Origin: Ricinus communis
Taxonomy: Eukaryota > Streptophyta > Magnoliopsida > Malpighiales > Euphorbiaceae
Direction of reading: 5' to 3'
Length of the DNA stretch: 64,000 bases
Assembly (NCBI RefSeq): GCF_019578655.1
Contig: NC_063263.1
Location: 10,663,001 to 10,727,000 of the forward strand
The notes beneath the pieces were generated by a model. The model had not been told where the DNA came from. It was given only the letters and a program-made list of their open reading frames with translations, and made no database searches. Below, one piece after another: positions 25,311 to 39,200 of the stretch. Each line of letters starts with the position of its first letter. Positions within the stretch are counted from its first letter, which is position 1. Made by a program: the position numbers and the translations under genes.

Positions 25311-26563
25311 CTACATGTATTTATTATTATTATTATCATTACTGCTTCAAAAAATAAAAAATAAAAATAAAAAGACTTAACATGAGGTGGTACATGAATG
25401 AATTATATATATTTTAAAAAATAGGGCATAAGACACATTCAAATAAAAAATTATATATATAAATTCTGAAATATAGACTGCTAATGTCTCATGTATAATT
25501 TTTTTTAGCATATATAATTATTTTTGACATACAAAATTTAAGTTGATGTGTAAATTTATAATCTTTTTATATAATTTTTGAGTTAATAATTTACTTTTGT
25601 TAAACTATAATTTTTTTAAATAGTATGTTAATTATATTTTATTAATTATATTAATTAACAAATTAGTTTTCTAAATATACAATAATTATATTTCTAATAA
25701 TGTAAGATATTAATTATATATATATAATCAATAAATCAAAATATAAAATTTCTTTGAAATGCATACTAGTTGTGATTTAAATACGTGCATAATAGATATT
25801 TTTGCAGAAAAGAACTTGTCACTTCTAATAACAACAAAAATTGGTAAACATGAAATGAAATTGAAAATGTGAATAAATGTTTAATTCTTTCTCTCTTTTT
25901 CTTTTGCCATTTGGTGTAATTGATATCTCCAAAAACCTTTTAATAGAAAAGTTACATCCTTTAGCTGCTTTTTCCACAATTATTCTTCGAGATATTGATT
26001 TAGTCTTCTTAATAATTCAAATTTTATTAGCTCATCTTGAGTAAATTTATTTCTTCAATTTATGAAAATGTTTTTTCTTTATTTTATTATCAAGATCTTT
26101 TCTATAAGTTTTATTCTAAAGGTAACATTAGAGTAATTAAATATTAAAATTTAAACTATTCATACTAAAGTAAAATTATCTCTTTTCCTTAAAAACAAAG
26201 ATAACTTCTATAAAAATATGCTCTGACAATGAAATTTGGTCCTATTTTAGTTTGGTACTTATTCGAACTTCTATTATAATACTATGTATAATCATATAGA
26301 TCTAGATCATAAGAAAAATCATTCAATTTAGTCTTTAAAGTGTCACGATTTTATCCCCTTAGTTAATTAGAAGACATTTAAAGAGGTTATTTATACTAAA
26401 ATTTAGTAAATTTAACACATTTAATTTTGAAATTTTTCTGACTATAAAGCGCGATTAAAATAAAAAAAAATAAAAAGTGTGTTCCAGATCTCACGATATA
26501 CAAAATTATGAATATAAATAAGAGAAGTGGTAGCAAAATGGGGTATAGGAAATTGCATTTGAA
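25311..26563. promoter_or_regulatory. AT-rich promoter region of RLP-B
   Basis: No gene is visible. A TATA box (TATAAATA) at 26513-26520 lies 44 bases before the ATG; the spacing is close to that in the LRR-RLK promoter. The rest is A/T tracts. Confidence 0.45.
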
Positions 26564-29500
26564 ATGGAGTTCGCAATGTTGAAGTGGTTATTGCTATGTT
26601 TGATCCTTGGTATTGAGATAAAAGGAAAGGAATGTTGCTTTGAAGAAGAGAGATTGGGGCTCTTAGAATTTAAGGCAGCAGTATCATCAACTGAACCAGA
26701 CAATATATTGCTCTCTTCATGGATTCATGACCCAAAGAGCGACTGCTGTGCATGGGAGAGAGTCACGTGCAATTCCACCAGCAGTCAAGTGATTGAGCTC
26801 TCCCTCCAAAGCCTATATGATTTTGAGAGCTCGATTTATGGTCCTGAAAATACCTGGTCCCTGAACATGTCCTCCTTCCGACATTTTAAGGAGCTCAGAA
26901 TCCTTGATTTATCCAGCAATAAAATTTCTGATTCCTTTGACTATCAAGGTATATATATATTCTCTGTTTTTTGCCGACTATATCTATATATATACCAGTT
27001 TATATATTTCCTCTGATTCTTTTCATTATTATCATAATTATTTTGATGGGCTCTAATTGTATTCTTTAACTCAAAATCAGTTGGTTACTACTAACCTCTC
27101 TGGTTTTTCTCCTGGTGTTAACTTGTGTCCATAGAGTGTTTGTCTAGAGTTTTTGTAGAATGATATCAAATTTTATATTCTATTAACAATTGATAAATTT
27201 TGGATATAAATTTTAAATGAGGTTTATAAGTATTGTATAGTTAATAATTATGTTGTGGTTCAAATACCCATCTTCATTTCAGTAATTTTTTTGGTGCAAC
27301 AGTAGTGACTCTGTTCTCTGTTTATACTTAAGCTAAATATATGATCAAACAATTATATATATATTTTATATATTTGTGATGCAGGTTTCAAGATGTTATC
27401 AAGTTTGAAGAAGTTGGAAGTTTTAGATCTTAGTTATAATTGGTTGAACGGCAGTATACTATCATCAGTGAGCTCTCTTACATCGCTCACGACTTTGAAT
27501 CTTAGTTTCAATTCAATGGCAGGTTCATTTCCTAGTCAAGGTACCATATATATATATAAAGCCAACTTTTGCACTCCGTTAGTTATTTGTTATTTCCTTT
27601 CAGATTTATTTTTGTTTTGTTACATGGTTCAGAACTGGGTAATTTGAAAAACTTGGAAATATTGGATCTAAGTGCTAACCACTTCAGCGGCGTCTTACCT
27701 AAAATCTCAGATCTAAGTAATTGTAATTTTTATTCACAGAATAAAATGGAATTATAAATAACATTTTTTTTTTTATCAACACTACTTAATTTCTTTTTTA
27801 TTTTATAAACTCGTGGTAGATATATATATATAGATAGATAGATAAAAACGGGTTTATATATCCACTTCAGAATTTTACATATTATGCTATCTCTTTGTAG
27901 TTAAGGTCTCATTTATTTATTCCTTTTGATTTGAAAAAGTTTTTCTTTCATATAAAAGATAATTTTTCATTCAAATTAAAATACTAAAACAACAATATTC
28001 CATACTACTAGCAATTTCTATTGATGAAGTCGAATCAAAATGATATTTAAGAAATTTTAATTAGTAAATGAATATATTAATCTATTCTTAATTAAAATTA
28101 ATAAGAGTTAAATTTAAGAATTTTTAAGTAAGACAATTGATAAATAAGCAATTATAAATATATCTATTGTGTTCTTCTTTGCACTTATGCACAACTCCAC
28201 GAATTGACCCGTCTGAAAGTGCTCCGACTACGCGAAAGTGGCCTAAATGGGACACCTGATCTTCACTTTCTGATATACCAATTGTTTGATGGTATATCAT
28301 TTAACAATTTTTTATTTTTATTTTTATCCAATTAAACTCTAATAACTGTAGGCTGAATAATAAAATTTCTCTAATATTTCCAATTCATACATTTATATCA
28401 CTTTATGATTGCCTTCATATATGACATTGATTATTACATCAACTTAACAATTAAAGCTTAACTTAGCTGTAAATCATGCTTAGCCAAGTTAATCATTTTT
28501 ATGAGGATACATTGGAATGATTATTCTTGTTATCCGATGAACAGAAACAAAGTACTATCCAATCATAGTATATAAATTGCATTGGCATTGTTTTAAGCAT
28601 TCTTTATTTTTTTTTCTTTCCCCAGAATTTGCTTCCTTCAAGAACCTGGAGGTCTTAGATTTGAGCTTGAGCGAGTTTACTGGTACTGTTCCTCAACATT
28701 CGTGGGCACCACTTTCTCTCAAAGTATTATCTTTATTTGGCAACCATTTTAATGGCTCTTTGACAAGTAAGTCTTTGATAGTGTGATTTTCCTTTTCTTT
28801 TCTTTCTTTTCTCTTTCTAGCTTAAAAACTTCTTGGCTTCCTTTGGCTCGAGAAATTCTAGAATCTAATAGATTTTAAATAAAACTGATTAAAATTTGTG
28901 ATTTTAAAGTTTTCATTATCAGAATTAAACATAAAAATAATAAATTTATATTTAAATTAATGATATTTTTTAGATAATATAAATTTATTAGAAATAATAT
29001 TTGAATAAGAAAATATATAACAATTTATTATTTTTTTAAATGGTAATTTTTTTTTAAAATTTTCACCTTTTAGGTGGGAAATTAATCCTCAAAAAGAGAT
29101 TTTTTAAAATCTATGAACTTAGACTATATTTTGCTTGCCAAGTAATGAATTTAAGCTAAATTTGTAGATTTTAAAAATTTCTCAATTCAAAAGACTCGCT
29201 AGATAAAAATCTTTCATTTCATGTCCAATTTCAACAAAATAAAACTAAGACAAAATAATTAAACAGGAAGATAATTTATCTCAATGGTAACAGCTTGAAG
29301 ATTTCATCAATATGCCTCGCATAAGAATTCTAATAAATGAAGTGAATGAAATTTAAAGGAAAAGAAATTATCTTTATTGTTTAACTCCTTAAGAACATAA
29401 TATAATTTACCTAAACAATAAAATCTTATATCGCTCATTTGATATGCGTCCATTTGATTGACGAGATTGCTACACAGAATATCAGAATATATGTTAAGAC

Positions 29501-31754
29501 TACTCATTCCACAGGTTTTTGTGGCTTGAAGAGACTTCAACAACTAGATTTGAGCTACAATCATTTTGGAGGCAACCTCCCTCCGTGCCTACACAATATG
29601 ACATCTCTTACATTATTAGATTTGTCCGAGAACCAGTTCACAGGGCATGTTTCGTCTTTGCTAGCTAGCCTCAAATCCCTCAAGTATATTGACCTCAGTC
29701 ATAATCTTTTCGAGGGTTCATTCTCATTCAATTTATTTGCTGAGCACTCAAGCCTTGAGGTGGTTCAATTCATAAGTGACAACAACAAATTTGTGGCTAA
29801 GACTAAATACCCTGATTGGATTCCGCCATTTCAGTTACAGGTCCTTGTCCTGCAAAATTGCGGTCTTGAGAGTATTCCTAGGTTCCTAAATCATCAATTC
29901 AAATTGAAGAAGGTCGACCTGTCCCACAACAAAATCAAAGGAAACTTTCCTAGTTGGTTGTTTAATAACAATAGTGGATTAGAGTACCTAAGTCTAAAGA
30001 ATAACAGTTTCTGGGGTCGTTTTCATCTACCAACCTACTCCAGCTTTAATAATACCACCTGGTTGGATGTCTCTGACAATCTCTTCAAAGGACAGCTTCA
30101 AGATGTTGGTGGAAAGATGTTTCCGGAGATGAAGTTTCTTAATTTATCAGGAAATCGTTTTCGAGGTGATTTTCTTTTCTCACCTGCTAAGGATTGCAAA
30201 TTGACAATTCTAGACTTGTCGTTCAATAACTTTTCTGGGGAAGTACCGAAGAAACTGCTTTCAAGTTGCGTTTCCTTGAAATATCTGAAGCTATCTCATA
30301 ATAACTTCCATGGCCAGATATTCACAAGGGAATTTAACTTGACTGGACTGTCTTCTTTGAAATTGAATGACAATCAATTCGGTGGTACTCTGTCAAGTTT
30401 AGTCAATCAGTTTTACGACTTGTGGGTATTAGACCTCAGCAACAACCACTTCCATGGAAAGATCCCAAGGTGGATGGGTAACTTCACAAATTTGGCTTAC
30501 CTCAGTTTGCATAATAATTGTTTTGAAGGTCATATCTTTTGCGATCTCTTTCGAGCTGAGTACATAGACCTTTCTCAGAACAGATTTTCTGGGTCTCTAC
30601 CATCTTGCTTCAACATGCAAAGCGATATACATCCATATATATTGAGGTATCCACTGCACATAAATTTGCAAGGCAACAGATTCACTGGATCAATACCAGT
30701 TTCATTTCTCAATTTCTCTAAATTGTTGACATTGAACTTACGCGACAACAACTTCTCTGGCAGCATTCCTCATGCATTTGGTGCATTTCCAAACTTACGA
30801 GCTCTTTTACTAGGAGGAAATCGTTTAAATGGGCTGATTCCAGATTGGTTGTGTGAGCTGAATGAAGTGGGAATATTGGATCTTTCAATGAATTCCTTCT
30901 CTGGGTCTATACCCAAATGCTTATATAATCTCTCCTTTGGAAGTGAAGGGCTTCATGGTACTTTCGAAGAAGAACATTGGATGTACTTTATTCGCACGGT
31001 AGATACCATTTACAGTGGAGGTCTAATCCCTGGTATGGGAGAAGTTGAGAACCATTACATCATCGACATGTATGTCAAAGAAGAAATTGAGTTTGTTACG
31101 AAACATAGGGCTAATACATATAAAGGTGACATTCTCAACTTCATGTCTGGATTAGATTTATCACATAATAACTTGATAGGTGTGATTCCACTTGAGCTAG
31201 GGATGCTATCCGAGATTCTTGCCTTGAATATATCCTACAATCGGTTGGTAGGCTATATTCCGGTGTCTTTCTCAAACCTTACACAACTAGAGAGCTTGGA
31301 CCTCTCTCATTACAGTTTAAGCGGACAGATTCCCTCTGAGCTGATAAACCTACACTTCCTGGAAGTGTTCTCTGTTGCTTATAACAACTTATCAGGCAGG
31401 ATTCCTGACATGATAGGGCAATTCAGCACGTTTGACAATGGAAGCTACGAGGGAAATCCACTTCTCTGTGGACCTCAGGTGGAGAGAAACTGCAGCTGGG
31501 ATAACGAGTCACCTTCAGGACCAATGGCATTGCGAAAAGAAGCGGATCAGGAGAAATGGTATGAGATTGATCATGTGGTATTCTTTGCAAGCTTTTCAGT
31601 ATCTTTTATGATGTTCTTCTTGGGAGTCATCACTGTCCTTTATATCAATCCTTACTGGAGGCGAAGGTTGTATTACTACAGTGAGGAATTTATGTTCTCG
31701 TGTTATTACTTTGTTTCTGATATTTTATCAAAGCTATCAGGTCGTCGTCATTAG
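26564..31754 (+). CDS. RLP-B: LRR receptor-like protein, RLP1-like class, 5 exons
   Basis: Exons 26564-26948, 27385-27540, 27633-27716, 28626-28766 and 29515-31754 join in frame with phase-1 introns to 1001 aa. Signal peptide about 1-22, then LRRNT with DCCAWERVTC, single-LRR exons (156, 84, 141 nt) and a 2.2 kb exon with LRRs, the island (EEIEFVTKHRA), a GNPLLCG cap, a WYEIDHV segment, a membrane helix at about 943-966 and an INPYWRRR tail. There is no kinase. Exon 3 runs past the usual Glu-Gly end and uses a donor inside ATCTAAGTAATT, so this junction is the weakest. A further LRR-like stretch at 28202-28290 lacks an AG acceptor and is probably a lost exon. Role inferred from family: cell-surface receptor needing a partner kinase. 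Confidence 0.82.
28202..28290 (+). pseudogene. Degenerate LRR exon inside RLP-B intron 3
   Basis: The plus strand reads LTRLKVLRLRESGLNG, a clear LRR, in the same phase (AA-start) as the other single-LRR exons and followed by a possible donor (GATG|GTATAT). The expected CAG before AATTGACC is CACG, so no AG acceptor adjoins it. I read it as an exon lost through acceptor mutation; skipping it keeps the frame because all flanking introns are phase 1. Confidence 0.55.
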
Positions 31755-33287
31755 TTATCATTGATGTTTGCATCACCTAGTGGTCTTTGATGTTGTGAGT
31801 TGCTATAAATTCATATATAATTCAGTTTGCTACGAATAAAACAAAGTTGAGTTATATATTGCTGAAGCCATTCCGCCATTGATTTTTGGAGTGTGCATCT
31901 TTGTTTTATTATTGCCAAATTTCATTTAAACTACGTAACTTCATACCCTTTTTTTCTTTGTGTTGTTTCTTTTTGTTTCTTTGTGCAAAATTTCTTCCCA
32001 TCTGACCAGTTTGGTTTCTGACGAGAAATGGTTTTCACTTTTGGTTGCTATTGATTATGATTTGATTGATTTTAATTGTTACTATTGTCGATTGGCTTTT
32101 AAATGATGTTATTATTAGCCTTAAGATTTTTGTATTAATTTTTCTATAGCTATTTCTTGAACTCATTTTTCTAATGAATTAAGATAAAATCATATAATTT
32201 TCGTTTGAAATAAAATTATATATAAAAGATTAAAAAAATTTGGAAAAGCATTGCCGTGTCAAAACTGGCTTCACGGGACATGCGCAAAGCGGGTCTTATT
32301 GGAATCTTAGTGATGACAATTTCAAAGTCTGGTTGACTTTCCAAGTCGTCGGTCCTGACACCTGAGTGATTTTTTTCAAGTGGAAATTTGCATGATCTTT
32401 GGAAAAAGTCCGAACAGGACCCTCTCCATTATGGTCGCCGGACCACTTGGGTTCTTGTTATTGTCATTTCCCAGGCTACTTCTTAACTAACTATGTTTCA
32501 ATATTAAATAATACCAGCACTAATAATAATTAATTTATGGTGACAAGTCCTATAACATCCACTAATTAGAATTCAGTATGCTGATATAGAATATAATGTG
32601 ACCCAAATAATCTTGTTATTCTTTCAAATGAACCAGTACGAAATCCACTACCATTTTAGCCACTCATCGCTGCACCACAATCACCCTTATGGCTACCATT
32701 TCATATGCTGAAAATTCACCTTAAAGAAACTAATTGATTTCAGAACAGATCTAATTTTTAACCCCTAAAAATGGATTTTAGAAACCAAACTTCCTAGTAA
32801 GAAAAATAGAATGCCTCTCAAGCTATGTTTGGAGCCATAAATCAACACAAATAAATACACGTCTGAGCTAAAGTAACAGAGCGACCTGGTTGGCCATTTC
32901 TGTTTTTAGAAAATTTCCTACTGGGAATAGAAAAAAAAAAAAAAAAAAAAAACGAAGGGCCCAAGTAGTTCAATGCAAGTTGAGGGGCCTGTCTGAAGTT
33001 TCTCCCTCTGATCTTTGACCTTGTAGAAACTAATTTCTACGTTGTTTGGAGCTATAAGGTAGATCTTTGATTCCCAATAGCTAACTTTATCTGTTTGATA
33101 TAAAATGTCAACATCCATCCTTAAATATGAACGGCCATGTCGGGTTACACAAATATCAATTAAAAGACAAGTAGAAAAATATCTTGTGATATGTCCGATC
33201 AATTGAATATAAATAACAAGCTGACGACTGCATCGTCTCTGTGTCTCAAAGAAAAAAAAAGAAGAAGAGAGAAAACAAATACTGTCT
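31755..33287. promoter_or_regulatory. RLP-B 3' flank and RLP-C promoter
   Basis: No gene between the two receptors. TATAAATA at 33208-33215 lies about 80 bases before the RLP-C ATG. TTGAC cores occur near 32333. A long A run at 32931-32952 gives no sign of a retrogene. The 94-codon minus frame at 32918-33202 looks accidental. Confidence 0.4.
33208..33215 (+). promoter_or_regulatory. Candidate TATA box of RLP-C
   Basis: TATAAATA in the same form as the RLP-B element at 26513, here 80 bases before the ATG. A purine-rich leader follows (33249-33277). Confidence 0.45.
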
Positions 33288-36200
33288 ATGCAAATGGAGA
33301 AGTTAACAGCATATTACAACTTGTGGGTGCTGATGATTGTAGTATCCTTAAGTGGGTACCAGAGTTGCTTAAAGGAAGAGAGATTAAGCCTGTTAGATAT
33401 CAAGGCATATCTTAAGGTAAACGGTGTTAGGACAGACCATGTTTTCTCTTCATGGATTGCCGATCCGTGGAGTGACTGCTGCAACTGGGTACGAGTCAAG
33501 TGTAACAGCACCACGGGTCGAGTGGTGGAGCTCTCTCTCAACAATACTAGCCTATTGGAATACAATCAAATTCTTGAAAAGCAGGAACTTTGGTTTGTAA
33601 ACATGTCCTTGTTTCTTCCATTTGAAGAGCTGCGCTATTTGGACTTGTCCAAAAACTGGTTTTCTGGTTGCCTGGAGGATCATGGTACTTCCTTACCCTA
33701 ACAATTTGAATAATCTAATTATGTTGTGCCTTTTATTTTATTTTTCTCAATTTGGACTCTATTTATTTTAGTTACAAACGAAAGACAGGGAATTTAAATT
33801 TAAGACTTTACATTTACTATCATATGCTAAATATGTAAGTTAATATTTTTTTTTCTTATTTTTTGTTATTGTTTTGCTCTTCAGTTTTTAAATTAAGCAT
33901 ATTATAATTCATTTCTTAACACATCAAAACCAATTTTCAGAAAAGAAATGAAAAATAATTCTTTTCTAATTTTCTTATTCTATTCTTCAAAAATAAAATA
34001 TTTACAAAATAGTTTAGAGAAAAAAGCAATAGTAAACAAGTCTGTTGTTTGCGACTTTTCCACATCTAAATATAATGGAGTTGGGTCCATTTACAATGGA
34101 TAAGTTAACCTTGTGTAATAACTTAATGTACTAAAGAATCAAAATAGGTAACTACCGATAAGCAGTTGCTAAAAATTATTTATCAGGAAATAGCTATCTA
34201 CAAATAAGGGATGTGGACTCTAGTCTACATATGTGAAAAGAGCAATGAAGATTGTGATATATTGAAAACTAAGAATTCTGAGTTCCTTTACATGAATATG
34301 TTGGTATATATACAGAGATGTTGTATTAGCAAGGATTTTGCAACGGTTGCCTGCCTAACAGCTCTTTCTGCTAGGGGAAATGGTTGAAGTGACCTTTCCT
34401 GCACAGCAGGAAAGGTCGCTCCTTTTTACCCAGAGGTCTGTGATGATAGGTCTGCACAAGCAACCTAGCTTGTGCAGCCTCTGAGACCAGCTTCTTTTCC
34501 TATTCCTTCAACACTCCCCCTCAAGGTGGGTTCGAGTAAGTTTATAGAACCCATCTTGCGGAGGATTGTATGATGATTCTGCTTATCAAGAGCTTTTGTG
34601 AATATGTTTGCCAGCTGGTCTTGACTTTTGATGTAGGGAGTCTCAATCTCTCCCTTTTGAACCTTCTCCCTAATGAAGTGACAATCAACTTCAATGTGCT
34701 TGGTTCGTTCGTGAAACACGGGATTTGATGCGATGTGTCGAGCAGCTTGATTATCGCAATGCATTTGCATTGGTCCTTTACTTGCAACTTTCATGTCTTT
34801 GAGGACTTGTTTGATCCAAATGAGTTCGCTTGCGGTGGAAGCCATTGCACGGTATTCAGCTTCGACGCTTGATCTGGCCACCACACTTTGTTTTTTACTT
34901 TTCCATGTTACCAAGTTTTCTCCTACAAAGACACAGTAACCAGTGGTTGATTTTCTGTCACAACTTCCAGCCCAATCTGCATCAGAAAAACCAACTATGT
35001 TAGTAGTATTGTTCTTTTTCATCCAGATTCCTTGTCCGGGAGTTCCCTTGAGATATCTGAGGATTCGATCTATAGCTTCTAGATGACTGGTGCGAGGGGC
35101 ATGCATGAACTGGCTTACTGCACTAACTGCAAATGAAATGTCAGGTCTAGTGACAATAAGATAAATCAGTTTTCCTACCAAGCGCTGATAGTGCCCTATG
35201 TTAGTTAGGAGGTCTCCATCTTCTAAGTTGAGCTTAACTTTGGTTTCAATAGGGGTGAAGGCTGGTTTGGCACCTATTTTTCCAGTTTCTTTCAAAAGGT
35301 CGAGGGTTTAACCCCTTATTGGATTTTGCCATTTCTATGCCTAGAAAGTATGATAATTGATCAAGATCTTTGATATTGAATTCTCGTTTCAGACTTTGTT
35401 TGACATCCTCTATACTTTGATCATCATTTCCTGTTATTATAATATCATCAACATATACTAAGACAACAATGGTGAGATTAAGAGTGTTTTTGACGAACAT
35501 AGATGAGTCATTCACATTTGCTGAAATTAATGCTTAATAAAAAACGACTGAGTTTAGCATACCATGCCTTCGGAGACTGGTTTAGGCCATAGATAGCCTT
35601 CTTTAGCTTACATACCATGGATGTGTCTGAGGCTGACTTATGACCAGGAGGTAGTTTCATGTAAACTTCTTCTTCTAAATTACCTTGTAGGAATGCGTTC
35701 TTGACATCCATTTGAAATAGGCTCCAGCCCTGATTAATTGCTATTGAGAGGAGGATTCTGACTGTATTCATCTTGGCCACTGGAGCAAATGTCTCTTGAT
35801 AGTCAACTCCATAAGTTTGATTGAAGCCTCGGGCTACAAGTCTGGCCTTGTATCTCTCAATAGTTCCATTACTGTTATACTTGATCTTGTATATCCATTT
35901 GCATCCCACAGGTTTTTTATCTTTTGGGAGACGAACAATACTCCAGGTGTCATTTTTCTCTAAGGCATGAAGTTCTTCTTCCATAGCCTTACACCATTTA
36001 GGGTCGGTGTTGGCTTCGTAGAAACTTGTGGGTTCAGCGTGTTTTGAGATCTGACAAAGATAGTTGCGATATTGGTTAGATAAGACATTGTAAGAAATGA
36101 ACTTTTGGATTGGATATGTTACCGAATGAGACACGTAGTCTCTAAATTTTACAGGAGGTCTGGATAGGCGAGTTGATCTTCTCAAGGCAATTTCTTCTTC

Positions 36201-39200
36201 GTGAGGCTGCATTTCTCCCCCTGAAGGAAGCGGCCTTGAGACAGTCGGAGACTCCCCCTGAGGCGGATAGCCTTGTTCAGAGCTGCTAAGAGAGAAGTCA
36301 AAGTTAAGTGGAAATAAAGGCTGACACGGAGGAGAGGGGAAGGGAACAGTGGTGGAGGGTGAGTAGTAGGGTTCGGTTTCCACAAAGGTGACATCACGAG
36401 AAACATAGGTTTTGTGGTTGAAAGGATCATAGCATTTGTACCCTTTTTGGGTGGAGGAATAGCCTAAAAAGATGGTCTTGACTGAGCTTTTGTCGAGTTT
36501 ATGTGAGCGTTTGATATGAACATAACAAACACATCCAAAAACTCGGAGGTGACCAAGATCTATTTTTCGATTTTTTAGAACTTCTAGAGGGCTGAGATTT
36601 TTTAAGGTGGCAGTAGGGAGGCGATTTATGAGGTAGGCTGCAGTTAACAGGGCATCCGACCAAAAATTAGAAGGAGCATAATGCTGAAAAAGAAGAGTGC
36701 GAGACATTGAGAAGATGTCGATTTTTGCATTCAGACACTCCATTTTGCTCGGGGGTATTAACACAAGTGGTTTGATGTATGATACCATGATTTTTAAAGA
36801 AAGCGGAAAAATTGTGATTTACGTACTCCGTACCATTATCGGAGCGAAATTTTTTTAATTTTGCATCATATTGATTTTTTATGAAATGAAATAAATCTTG
36901 AAAACGAGAAAAAACTTCATTTTTTCCTTTTAATAAATATATCCAGGTGGTGCGAGAGTAATCGTCAATAAATGTGATAAAATAACGAAAATGATTATAG
37001 GCAGTAACGGGAGCGGGTTCCCAAACATCAGAATGAATTAAATCAAAAGCGTTTTCAAACACAGTAGATGACAAGGAAAAAGGGAGCCGCGTATGTTTTG
37101 AAAATTTACACACATCACAATTGCTAGAATTTAATTTGGAACAAAATAATTTATTTAAAATAATATCAGAAGGATGCCCAAGTCTTTGGTGCATAAGCAT
37201 ATCTTGGGACGAATTGGCGGACACAAAACAGGCCTTGGAAGGGTTATGCAGATAATAAAGACCATTATGTAATTGTCCTTCACCAATCGTCTTCCCGGAA
37301 ATTCGATCCTGAAACATGACCGAAGATGGTAAGAAAATAATATTACAATTTAAATCGCGAGTAATTTTGCCTACAGATAATAGATTAGATTTAAAATCGG
37401 GCAATAATAAAATATCATGTATATTTGACTGAAGTAAATTTGTAGTGCCATATCCTTGAATTTTGACTTTGTTTCCATTAGCAACTGTCACATGATGAGA
37501 ATCATTGATAGAGTGAATTTTTTGTAATTAGGTGGGATCCCAAGTCATGTGATCACTGGCTCCAGAATCAATAATCCAAGTATTATGGCATTTATGAGAT
37601 AAATTTAATAGTGGTTGGACCGAACCTGACCCATCGATGGGTTTGAACCGAACCGGCTGGGCTGCTGGACCAAGGCCTGGAGTTGGGCCAATATGTCTGC
37701 CATTTGGGCCTGAGAAGGCTGATGGGCCGAGTTAGGAGACTGGGCCGAGTAGGCTGGGTCGGATTAGGCTGGCTGGGTCGGCTGGGCCGCAGTTTGTTGG
37801 GCCTGAGAAGCCCACAAAGACTGTTGGGCCGATGACTGAAATGGGCCGAAGTATGGAAGGGCCTGGCCTGTTGGGTTGGGTTTGATTAAAGATACCTGAC
37901 CCGGCATATATCCCTAACCCTATATCCCTTTCCCCCATTCTCTCTCTTTTCCAATTTTCCTCTCTCCTGCCGCCGCCCCCTCTCCGTTCTCCTCGTCCCC
38001 CTCTTCGCACAGCGCCGCCGTCCCGCGCTCGTGAAGGCCGCAAGTGCGGGTGGATGTGCCAACACGCCTCGCGGGTGTGACCCTGCAGTTGGCAGTGGTC
38101 ACAGCGCGCGCTGCTTGGCCCTCCGCGCGGACGAGCGCCTTCGCATCGTGCGTTGTTGGCGTGGTTGTCTGTGTGTTGCGGGGGGGAGGAGCTGCTCATG
38201 GTGTTCCTCCGCGTTTCTTCGCGCTGAACACTGGCGATGACTTCGTCGATTCGGGGAAGCTCGGTTGTGAGGAGAATCTGCGATCTCAAGCTTTCATAGC
38301 TTGGATCTAGTCCTCCAAGGTAAGTATATACCAAATCTTGTTCGTTCCTTTTTTGAATTTCTTGTGGGTCGATTGAAGGCGGAATGTAGTTCTGCAACTC
38401 TTCCCATTGAGTGAGAATTTCGGTTGCATATTGTGATGAATTTTTGGTACCCTGCGTGATTTGAGCTAACTCATGTTTGAGTCTGAAAATGTGAGCAAAG
38501 TTGTGTTGTTGGCCGTAAAGGCTTTGCATTTTTTCTCAAATTGTTTTTGATGATTCCATCAGGATGCAGAAACGGGATATTTGGGGCTCCATAGTATTTG
38601 TGAGCCAAGACATGACCAAATGGTCAGATGTCTGCCATTCCTCTATTCTGTCAATTTCTTTCTCGGTTGGGGCTTCCGGCCTTTCTGGTTTTGGCCGTGG
38701 TTTTGTTCCCGTAATGAATCCCAACCTTTTTCTGCCACTGAGGGCAATATACACAGTTTTGGACCATTCGAAATAGTTGGAGTTGCCTTTGAGAATGATA
38801 TTGGTTAATTTTTCATTTTGAGACATGGCTGGGATTTTTGTTTTGAAAAAAAATGGTAGATGATGGTTACTGGTGAAAACCAGGCTCTGATACCATGTGA
38901 AAAGAGCAATGAAGATTGTGATATATTGAAAACTAAGAATTCTGAGTTTCTTTACATGAATATGTTGGTATATATACAGAGATGTTGTATTGACAAGGAT
39001 TTTGCAACGGTTGCCTGCCTAACAGCTCTTTCTGCTAGGGGAAATGGTTGAAGTGACCTTTCCTGCACAGCAGGAAAGGTTGCTCCTTTTTACCCAGAGG
39101 TCTGTGATGATAGGTATGCACAAGCTAGGTTGCTTGTGCAGCCTCTGAGACCAGCTTCTTTTCCTATTCCTTCAACAACATACATATAGTTAACAATCTT

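Larger units (their letters stand above)
34232..39177 (-). mobile_element. Complete Ty1-copia LTR retrotransposon, coding capacity broken
   Basis: A 4946-base element on the minus strand inside RLP-C intron 1. Two 282-base LTRs (34232-34513, 38896-39177) start TGTG and end AACA. A 5-base target duplication, ACATA, flanks it at 34227-34231 and 39178-39182. The primer site at 38884-38895 (minus TGGTATCAGAGC) matches the 3' end of initiator tRNA-Met and abuts the 5' LTR. A purine tract (minus TTGAGGGGGAG) precedes the 3' LTR. Order gag, protease, integrase, RT, RNase H is the copia order. Gag and pol carry nonsense and frameshift lesions, so it cannot act alone. The LTRs differ by about five substitutions plus one small inversion, pointing to a fairly recent insertion. 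Confidence 0.96.

Noticed and set aside
38031..38310. Plus-strand frames of 69 and 88 codons in GC-rich sequence
   Set aside because: Antisense shadows of the copia gag basic region.
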